Positions 57,883-64,000 of a stretch of 64,000 nt of DNA are shown piece after piece; positions within the stretch are counted from its first letter, which is position 1, and the number at the start of each line of letters is the position of its first letter. The notes beneath the pieces were generated by a model that was not told the origin of the DNA, made no database searches, and saw nothing but the letters and a program-made list of their open reading frames with translations. Location of the stretch: assembly GCA_963733845.1 (NCBI GenBank), contig CAVTEM010000007.1, positions 1 to 64,000 on the forward strand. The letters run 5' to 3'. The translations under genes were made by a program, and so were the position numbers. This stretch comes from DATFQE01 sp963733845 (lineage in GTDB: Bacteria > Actinomycetota > Thermoleophilia > Gaiellales > Gaiellaceae).

Positions 57883-58880
57883 CTCGACGATCCGACGCGC
57901 TCGACGAGGTCGACGAGGCGGCAGCTGTAGCCCCACTCGTTGTCGTACCAGCCGAACACCTTGACGAGAGAATCCTGCGCCATCGTCAGCTGGCTGTCGA
58001 AGACGCACGAGTAGGGCGAGCGGACGATGTCCGTGGAGACAAGTGGCTCATCGGCGTACCGGAGGATCCCGCTCAACGGGCCGTCGGCGGCGCTGCGAAA
58101 GGCTGCGTTGACTTCGTCGCGGTCGGCGGGGCGGCCGAGTTGGACCACGAGGTCGACGATCGAGCCGACCGGGATCGGCGCTCGGATCGCAAGCGCGTCG
58201 ATCCTGCCGGCGAGCTCCGGCAGGACAGTGCCGAGGGCGCGGGTGGCGCCGGTCGTCGTCGGGATCAGGTTGATCGCGGCCGCGCGCGCCCGGCGCAGAT
58301 CCTTGTGCGGCGCGTCCAGCACCGGCTGCGACGCCGTGTAGGCGTGGACGGTGGTCATGAAGCCGCGCTCGATCGTGAACGCATCGTGGAGAACTTTGGC
58401 CAGCGGCGTGATGCAGTTGGTGGTGCACGAGGCGTTCGAGACGACCCGGTGGCGCCCGGGGTCGTAGGCGTCATCGTTGACGCCCAGTACGACCATCACG
58501 TCGGCGTCGTTCGCCACCGCCGAAATGATCACGCTGCCGGCGCCGGCGTCGAGGTGCGCCTGCGCCTGGTCGCGCTTGGTGAAGCGGCCGGTCGACTCGA
58601 CGACGACGTCGATGTCGAGTTCTCGCCAGGGCAGGTCCTTCGGCTCCGGGATCGAGAACGCCTGCAGTTCCCGTCCGTCGACAGTCATCGTCTGTGCGTT
58701 CACCGCCACCTCTTCGTTCAAACGGCCGAGCAGCGAGTCGAACTCGAGCAGGTGCGCCATCGTCCGCACGTCACCGAGGTCATTGACGGCCACCACTTCG
58801 TAGTCGGGTCGGCGTTCGAGATAGGCGCGGAGGAAATTGCGCCCAATTCGGCCGAGTCCATTGATCGCAACCCTTTTCAC
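57879..58880 (-). CDS. gap: Glyceraldehyde-3-phosphate dehydrogenase-like protein
   Basis: 333 residues from GTG 58880 (AAAGGA, 6-base spacer). NAD site INGLGRIGRN with Asp34 (NAD preference), catalytic Cys152 in SNASCTTNCITP, His179 in VHAYTASQPVLD, and C-terminal WYDNEWGYSCRLVDLV. The usual HAYTxDQ reads HAYTASQ, a substitution at the phosphate-binding side, so another aldehyde is conceivable. First gene of the operon ending with the ComA-like gene. Probably a second, condition-specific GAPDH. Confidence 0.9.
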   Translation of the reverse strand: MKRVAINGLGRIGRNFLRAYLERRPDYEVVAVNDLGDVRTMAHLLEFDSLLGRLNEEVAVNAQTMTVDGRELQAFSIPEPKDLPWRELDIDVVVESTGRFTKRDQAQAHLDAGAGSVIISAVANDADVMVVLGVNDDAYDPGRHRVVSNASCTTNCITPLAKVLHDAFTIERGFMTTVHAYTASQPVLDAPHKDLRRARAAAINLIPTTTGATRALGTVLPELAGRIDALAIRAPIPVGSIVDLVVQLGRPADRDEVNAAFRSAADGPLSGILRYADEPLVSTDIVRSPYSCVFDSQLTMAQDSLVKVFGWYDNEWGYSCRLVDLVERVGSSR

Positions 58881-59058
58881 GGCATTCCTTTCGTTGCTCT
58901 GGTGCATCGTCGCTTCAGTACGTCCTCTCAGACATGGAGTGAGCGCCCCATTCACGTGCCTCGGGCGGCCTCATTTCGGTGGCGACAGCGCGACCGGATC
59001 GCTACGCGCCTGCCGCCTCAACGTCGAGCCGGCCGGCTCGACGCCCACGGTGATCGCC

Positions 59059-59064
59059 TAGGCT
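59059..59064 (+). promoter_or_regulatory. Leaderless -10 box (TAGGCT) for cupin gene
   Basis: TAGGCT ends nine bases before ATG 59074; no Shine-Dalgarno. Confidence 0.45.
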
Positions 59065-59073
59065 GGATCGCGC

Positions 59074-59853
59074 ATGGGCCCCGACGCAGCACATGCGGTC
59101 TTCCTTCGGCCTGGCGAGGGCGAAACGATCTTCGACGGGCCGGAGCGGACGATCCGGATCCTGGCCGACCGTGATGAGCTGGCGCTGACGTGGTTTCGCT
59201 ACGAGCCCGGTCAAGAAGGGCCCGAGCCACACGTGCACAGGCGGCACACGGATGCGTTCTACGTGCTCGACGGGGAACTCGAGCTTGGACTCGGCCCGGA
59301 GGTCGCGCAGACGACAGCGGCGGCGGGAACACTCGCGGCCGCGCCTCCGAACGTCGTTCACACCTTTCGCAACGCGAGTGAGGCGACGGTTGTGTTCCTC
59401 AACATCCACGCTCCGAGCAAGGGTTTCGCCAAGATGCTCCGTGCCGCTCGAGACGGGCGGGAGGAGAAGGCCGAGGAGTTCGACCAGTTCGATCCGCCTG
59501 CCGACGGTGGCCGCCCGCTGTCCGACGCCGTCTTCCATGGCCCGGGCGAGGGCGAGACGATCGCGATCGGCGAGAGCAGCGACGTCTTGAAGGCCGACGG
59601 CCCCGCCGTCGGCGGCTTCTTCTGCCTGACGGAGACGACTCTCGCGCCCGGCTTTCAAGGCCCGGCCCTGAACCGCGATCGCGCCGCTGTCGCGAGTTTC
59701 TACGTCCTCGAGGGCACGCTCTCCTTCCACCTCGGCGACGAGCAGGTCGAGGCCGGCCGTGGCGCGTTCGCGCTCCTCGCGCCGGGAGACGTCACGTTCG
59801 CCAACCGATCAGCGCAGGACGTCCGTGTGGTCAATCTGATCGCGCCAGCCTAA
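59074..59853 (+). CDS. Bicupin protein
   Basis: 259 residues, two cupin domains. The first (about 30-115) has metal-type ligands GPEPHVHRRHTDAFYVLDGE and PNVVHTFRN; the second (about 160-255) has FYVLEGTLSFHLGDEQVEAG but fewer histidines, so probably only the first binds metal. DAVFHGPGEGETI repeats the N-terminal VFLRPGEGETI, showing internal duplication. Role unknown. Confidence 0.87.
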   Translation: MGPDAAHAVFLRPGEGETIFDGPERTIRILADRDELALTWFRYEPGQEGPEPHVHRRHTDAFYVLDGELELGLGPEVAQTTAAAGTLAAAPPNVVHTFRNASEATVVFLNIHAPSKGFAKMLRAARDGREEKAEEFDQFDPPADGGRPLSDAVFHGPGEGETIAIGESSDVLKADGPAVGGFFCLTETTLAPGFQGPALNRDRAAVASFYVLEGTLSFHLGDEQVEAGRGAFALLAPGDVTFANRSAQDVRVVNLIAPA

Positions 59854-60002
59854 GCGCTCGGCACGAGGAAGGGACCCACGCACGCGCTCTTGACGCAGTA
59901 GGGCTCGGCCGACCCCGCCGCGAGTGCGCCAGCACCTGCCGCTACGGCCCCGCCGGGCAGGGGGTGACAACCGCCCATGCAAGGAGTGAGAATGTCCGCG
60001 CG

Positions 60003-60683
60003 ATGAAGATCGCAGACGCCATGTCCGCGGATGTGGTCACAGTGAGTCCGGAGACGCCGCTCAAGGATGCGGCTGCTCTACTCGCCCGACATCGCGTGTC
60101 AGGTCTCCCCGTGGTCGAGGCCGGGGCGGTAGTGGGGGTGATCTCAGAAGCCGACATCGTTGCCCGATCGACCGGGAGGCGGGAGTCTCGGAGTCTTCTC
60201 GAAACGTTGTTCGGCGGTGATCGGGACGAGGAGAGGATCGCGGGTACGAACGTGAGGGACGCGATGAGCTCACCTGCTGTCACCGTCGCTCCGGGGCGAC
60301 AGGTCGCTGAAGCCGCGCGCGTCATGGTCGAGCGTGGAGTGAACCGACTCCCGGTCGTGGACGACTCGCAGCTAGTCGGGATCGTGACCCGCGCCGACCT
60401 CGTCCGCGCATTCGTCCGATCCGACGAAGAGCTCGAGCGCGAGATCCGTATGGACGTCGCCGAGACCGCGCTCTGGATCGACAGCGAGAGGCTCGACGTC
60501 ACCGTCGACCGAGGAGTCGTGAAGCTGGCGGGCGAGGTGGATCGTCGCGCGGACGCCGAGCTTCTCGAACGTTTCACGGCTGCCGTGCCCGGCGTCGTCT
60601 CGGTGAATTCGGAGCTTCGGTGGAAGTTCGGCGAGGCGAAGCTGCCCGCGAGCGATCCGCGCGTCCCGCTGCCGCCGCGCTAG
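60003..60683 (+). CDS. CBS pair plus BON domain protein
   Basis: 226 residues from ATG 60003 (a GTG at 59964 is an alternative; neither has a good ribosome site). CBS1 ADAMSADVVTVSPETPLKDA, CBS2 VRDAMSSPAVTVAPGRQ...VGIVTRADLVRAF, then a BON domain (SERLDVTVDRGVVKLAGEVD RRADAE). Likely a nucleotide-sensing protein that attaches to membranes or partners through BON. Overlaps the convergent small gene by 4 bases. Confidence 0.92.
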   Translation: MKIADAMSADVVTVSPETPLKDAAALLARHRVSGLPVVEAGAVVGVISEADIVARSTGRRESRSLLETLFGGDRDEERIAGTNVRDAMSSPAVTVAPGRQVAEAARVMVERGVNRLPVVDDSQLVGIVTRADLVRAFVRSDEELEREIRMDVAETALWIDSERLDVTVDRGVVKLAGEVDRRADAELLERFTAAVPGVVSVNSELRWKFGEAKLPASDPRVPLPPR

Positions 60684-60898
60684 CCGGGTCTGCCGGTCGG
60701 GCGAGAGGATTCTCGGGAGTCGTCGGAGCCGTCAGAGTGCGCGGCGGTCGCCCGGACTTCCCACGTCCACGTCGCCGGCGGGTCGCTTGCCGGAAACGAC
60801 GCTTCGCTCATCTCGTCGACGGTCACGTCGCCGCCCGGCAAGGCGCACTTACTCGGGTCGGCCGCGCGTCTGGAGGCCCGCTCGTCGCCGTCGGTCAC
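60680..60898 (-). CDS. Small conserved hypothetical protein
   Basis: 72 residues. VDEMSEASFPASDPPATWTW is a pattern seen in many short uncharacterised bacterial proteins; the flanks are disordered and Ser/Arg-rich. Start ATG 60898. Confidence 0.65.
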   Translation of the reverse strand: MTDGDERASRRAADPSKCALPGGDVTVDEMSEASFPASDPPATWTWEVRATAAHSDGSDDSRESSRPTGRPG

Positions 60899-60919
60899 CG
60901 GGTTAGGCCCCGAGAGTCG

Positions 60920-61573
60920 TCATTCGACGCGGTCGAGGACCGGGTCGGGCTGCTCGCCCAGATACTCCACCCAGGCGCGCTTGATGCACGGGTAGTGCTT
61001 GGATGCCTCGACTAGATCCATGAAGTTCGCCACGTTGGCTTCGAAGCGCTCCTGCAGCTGCTCGTTCGCGATCCGCCCCTCCGTATTGAACGCCTTGTGA
61101 GCCTGCGCGAGCGAAAACATGTCCGGATAGAGCCGAGCGCCAAGATGCTCGAAAGGTATGCGCAACGCCCAGAGTCCCCGGTTGCCGCCAACCATCGACG
61201 GCGACGCGGACACGAGCAGCCCGTGGCGCTCGTTGAACGGCTGCGGCCGGAACCGCGAGACCCAATCGATCGCGTTCTTGAGAGCACCTGGGATCGACGC
61301 GTTGTACTCCGGCGACGCCACAACGAAGGCGTCGGCAAGCTCTAAGCGACGACGGAATTCCTCGGCAGCATCGGGAAAACCATCCGACGCCTGGACGTCG
61401 CCGTCGTACGAGGGAACGTCGAACTCCGCCATCGAAGCGAAGTCGACGTCGCCGCCGTTCGCCTCAACCGTCGCGGCTGCGAGCCGGGCGAGCCGCGAGT
61501 TCAGAGACTCGGTCCGGAGCGATGCCGACAAGACCAGGACGCAAAGCGGCTCGCGAGTCGCGCCGTCGCTCAT
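60920..61573 (-). CDS. NADPH-dependent FMN reductase
   Basis: 217 residues, flavodoxin-like. FMN phosphate loop LVLSASLRTESLNSRLARLA and the family signature SPEYNASIPGALKNAIDWVS, then SASPSMVGGNRGLWALRIPF. Reduces quinones, azo compounds or metals with NAD(P)H. Overlaps an SDR remnant upstream. Confidence 0.92.
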   Translation of the reverse strand: MSDGATREPLCVLVLSASLRTESLNSRLARLAAATVEANGGDVDFASMAEFDVPSYDGDVQASDGFPDAAEEFRRRLELADAFVVASPEYNASIPGALKNAIDWVSRFRPQPFNERHGLLVSASPSMVGGNRGLWALRIPFEHLGARLYPDMFSLAQAHKAFNTEGRIANEQLQERFEANVANFMDLVEASKHYPCIKRAWVEYLGEQPDPVLDRVE

Positions 61574-61690
61574 CGGCCAGTCCGCCCGTCGATGAGCATG
61601 CTCTCGCCGGTTACCGGGACCGCCTCGTCAGTAGAGCCCAGGGGGTGTTCGGCTATGGGCGCGCCCTCCTTGCTTTCGGTGGATCCTAGG
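61571..61690 (-). pseudogene. C-terminal remnant of a short-chain dehydrogenase
   Basis: Minus strand reads GAPIAEHPLG joined to STDEAVPVTGESMLIDGRTG R-stop at 61571. The second piece matches the SDR C-terminus (SDEAxxVTGxxxxIDGG); the first matches the earlier IAxxHPLGR segment, so about 30 residues between them have been deleted. The rest of the gene is gone; 61691-61850 holds nothing recognisable. Confidence 0.5.
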
Positions 61691-61850
61691 CGGTCGGCGG
61701 TTCTGGCAACGCCGGCGTTTCAGCGGACGGGCGATCCTCCTCTGGGCGCTGCTCTACGCAGCGGTCGCAAACGACGCGAGCGGCGAGGCGAGAAAGAGGA
61801 CCATGCCTGGCAATCTCCTCGGGCTGGGGGGCGCGTCCCAGTAACGACGA

Positions 61851-62978
61851 TCACCGGGGCAGGCGCAGGATCGGTTTGATCACTTCGCCGGACTTCGAGT
61901 CGGCAAGGGCCTGCTCGATGTCGTCCAGTTCGTAGTACCGCACGAGTTGGTCGAAGGGGAAACGTCCCTGCTGATAGAGCTCCACAAGGGCAGGGATGAG
62001 CTGCCCCGAGCGCCCACCGCCGCCGAGCACGCCGATCACCCGTTTGCCCCAGAGCGTATCCAGGTGGTCGAGCGAGAAGCGAGCGTTGGCGGGCGCGCCG
62101 CCGACAAGGACGAGCGTCCCCAGCATGCCCACCGTCTCGGCTAGTTGCTCAATCACCGGGATCACACCCGTGCAGTCAACGGCGAAGTCCACGGTCGATC
62201 CGGTGATCTTCCGGATCTCCTCGACGAGATCCGTCGAGCCCGAGTTGATCGCGTGCGTCGCGCCGAACTCCTGCGCGAGCTGCAGACGATTATCGTGGAC
62301 GTCGGCGGCGATGATCTTCGTGACGCCGGAGTTGCGGGCTGCCAGGATCGCCGCGAGCCCGACTGCCCCGACGCCGACGATGAGCACCGCATCGCCGAGT
62401 CGCGGCCGCGCCTCGTTGAGCACCGCCCCGGCGCCGGTGGCCAGACCGCAGGCGAGGGGTCCGAGGAGTTCTAGCGGAGCCTCACCGGGCACCTTCACGA
62501 GTGCGTCGGCCGTCGTGATGGAGTGGGTGGCGAAAGACGACTGGCCGAAGAAGTGTCCATTGATGGGCTGGCCCTTCCGCGTGTATGCGGTGGTGCCGGC
62601 TCGGTCGCCCTTGAACCGCCGGCCCGAAACCAGCGCTTCGCCCGTGCGTAGGCAGTAGCGAGGTTGCCCGTCGAGGCAGTTGCGACACTCCCCGCACGAT
62701 GGCCATCCGATGATCACTTTGTCGCCGGGGGTGACCTGCGTCACGCCTTCGCCGACCCGCTCCACGATGCCAGCGCCCTCGTGTCCGAGCACGGCCGGGA
62801 ACGGCATCGGCATGTCCCCGTGGCGCGTGATCTGGTCCGTGTGGCAGACGCCCGCGGCGACGATGCGCACCAGCGCCTCCCCACGAGCGGGCTCCTCGAT
62901 CTCCAGCTCCTGCTGTACGAACCGCGCGTCCTTCTCTTCCACTACGAGAGCCCGGATCGGCATCGTGTGCATCGTCAC
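61851..62978 (-). CDS. Zinc alcohol dehydrogenase, class III/mycothiol type
   Basis: 375 residues. Catalytic zinc ligands Cys45 (GVCHTDQ), His66-Glu67 (LGHEGAG) and a third Cys in LGPLACGLATGAGAVLN; structural zinc Cys95, 98, 101, 109. NAD fold VLIVGVGAVGLAAI. Resembles mycothiol-dependent formaldehyde or aryl-alcohol dehydrogenases. Start ATG 62978; nine bases after the MBL gene stop, so same operon. Confidence 0.92.
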   Translation of the reverse strand: MTMHTMPIRALVVEEKDARFVQQELEIEEPARGEALVRIVAAGVCHTDQITRHGDMPMPFPAVLGHEGAGIVERVGEGVTQVTPGDKVIIGWPSCGECRNCLDGQPRYCLRTGEALVSGRRFKGDRAGTTAYTRKGQPINGHFFGQSSFATHSITTADALVKVPGEAPLELLGPLACGLATGAGAVLNEARPRLGDAVLIVGVGAVGLAAILAARNSGVTKIIAADVHDNRLQLAQEFGATHAINSGSTDLVEEIRKITGSTVDFAVDCTGVIPVIEQLAETVGMLGTLVLVGGAPANARFSLDHLDTLWGKRVIGVLGGGGRSGQLIPALVELYQQGRFPFDQLVRYYELDDIEQALADSKSGEVIKPILRLPR

Positions 62979-62987
62979 GGCTCTCGA

Positions 62988-63980
62988 TCAGCGGTACTCG
63001 AACATCGTCCACGCGACCATCTCCGCGTTGGGCGGCGTCGCATGCTCGAAGCCGTAGAGCTGTCCGTATTTCGGTCGTAGGGCGACAGTGGCCTCGCGCG
63101 AGATGGTCTCGAAGAAGTTGGCCAGGAAACTGGTGTGCGCGTCGGCCGATGGGTCGACGAAGTCGGAGAACGGATGCTCACCCATGGCCTTGCCGATGGC
63201 GGCCTTGAGATCGGCGACGAAAGCGAGTTCGAAGTCGATGTCGGCCCGCGAGCCGATATTGCCGTGACTGCCGGAGAGGTAGTCCCACCCGAGGTCGTAC
63301 ACCTGCTTCAGGTTGTCCTCGTGGAAGCGGAAGCGCTCATTGCCCGCGAAACGCCAGAACGGCGGCTGGTCCGGGTTGATCAGGTCGGGCGAGTGGAGGA
63401 TCCGCTCCTCCTTCAGCAGCCACGCCGAATGGTCATCGGAGTGCGCGGCCCACTCGAAGCCATGCAGCTCGACCGTCAATCCATCGAAGTCGAAGCTGTC
63501 GTGCGGCCAGGTCAGCTCCTGCGTCGGCCGCGGAAAAGCGCTGTTCGCGAGATCCATCGACTCTCGGGACTTGGCGCTCGCGTAGATCTCCAAGTCGATT
63601 CCATGCCCCCGGGCCGCATCGACGTACTGGGCGATGTCGCCGATGTGGTCCGCGTGGTAATGCGGATACACGGCCGCGACTATGGGCTTGTCGGTGACCG
63701 AGGCGACGGCGCTGCTGATGTTGTCGTACACGCCCTCGAGCGTGTCGAAGATCAGAACGCCACGCTCGCCGACATATAACACCGTGCCGTAGTTGGACGA
63801 CTGCACCCACCACGCGCGCTCGGTCAGCCGTTGCAGGACATAGGGGTGCGTCATGTTGCGCCGGTACAGGTCGCCGATCTTGGTTCCGGGCTTGAGGACG
63901 ACCTCGGCCGACGGCTCGACGTAGGCGTCACCGGTCAGGGACGAAACGCTTGAAGCCCCCCCACCTGATGTCTCGTTCAT
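62988..63980 (-). CDS. MBL-fold metallohydrolase
   Basis: 330 residues from ATG 63980 (GGGGAGG, 8-base spacer). Metal motif YPHYHADHIGDIAQYVD (HxHxDH), with SNYGTVLYVGERGVLIFDTL before and GSHGNIGSRADIDFEL after. Close in layout to alkylsulfatase/quinoprotein-relay-like MBL proteins. Cytosolic; no signal peptide. Pairs with the zinc alcohol dehydrogenase. Confidence 0.9.
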   Translation of the reverse strand: MNETSGGGASSVSSLTGDAYVEPSAEVVLKPGTKIGDLYRRNMTHPYVLQRLTERAWWVQSSNYGTVLYVGERGVLIFDTLEGVYDNISSAVASVTDKPIVAAVYPHYHADHIGDIAQYVDAARGHGIDLEIYASAKSRESMDLANSAFPRPTQELTWPHDSFDFDGLTVELHGFEWAAHSDDHSAWLLKEERILHSPDLINPDQPPFWRFAGNERFRFHEDNLKQVYDLGWDYLSGSHGNIGSRADIDFELAFVADLKAAIGKAMGEHPFSDFVDPSADAHTSFLANFFETISREATVALRPKYGQLYGFEHATPPNAEMVAWTMFEYR

Positions 63981-64000
63981 GGCCAAACCTCCCCAGGTCG

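Overview
The window is GC-rich, densely packed bacterial DNA, almost certainly from an actinobacterium. The evidence is the RpoB/RpoC sequence, the gene order tRNA-Met - rpmG - secE - nusG - rplK - rplA - rplJ - rplL - rpoB - rpoC, frequent GTG/TTG starts, and TAnnnT boxes lying 6-9 bases before start codons, as in leaderless actinobacterial genes. The class Thermoleophilia (Gaiella/Solirubrobacter relatives) is my best guess, but that is inference. Many genes in the first 42 kb, including the essential rpoB, rplJ and rplL, carry small indels that break the frame. No recognised gene beyond about 43 kb does. I read most of these breaks as sequence errors and annotate the genes across them.

Region by region. 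1-9.5 kb (minus): the transcription/translation core. A small secreted protein with three cysteine-pair repeats sits between rplL and rpoB and is flanked by terminators. 9.5-11.4 kb: AzlC/AzlD amino-acid exporter and a HhH-GPD DNA glycosylase. 11.4-14.7 kb: hydantoinase/oxoprolinase A and B. 14.6-20 kb: an MFS exporter divergent from a five-gene ABC-2 operon with one ATPase and two duplicated permease pairs. 20-31.9 kb: small metabolic and stress genes (VOC proteins, acetyltransferases, CBS, DUF899, cupins, hemerythrin-cupin, SDR, YCII, nitronate monooxygenase). 32-35.9 kb: an orphan LanC-like cyclase, a SulP/STAS transporter and a DUF4386 protein. 36-40.4 kb: a decayed luciferase-like monooxygenase, an MshEN-domain protein, a prepilin peptidase and a geranylgeranyl-reductase-type flavoprotein. 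40.4-42.3 kb: tRNA-Tyr followed by gene remnants, resembling an old integration site. 43-64 kb: an intact stress/redox block.

In the last block, a GreA-like factor and a universal stress protein flank a NarL-type kinase/regulator pair. These are followed by a membrane Usp-like protein, an AhpD-like protein, an SdhA-like flavoprotein, a Rieske protein, a RibD-like reductase, a ferredoxin reductase, GTP cyclohydrolase I and a tandem Usp. Next comes a six-gene operon (GAPDH-like, E1-alpha, unknown, DUF488, MmgE/PrpD, phosphosulfolactate-synthase/HSA32-like), then cupin, CBS-BON, FMN reductase, zinc alcohol dehydrogenase and MBL hydrolase genes. The content resembles a dormancy or low-oxygen regulon. 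The six-gene operon is the best candidate for an undescribed pathway.
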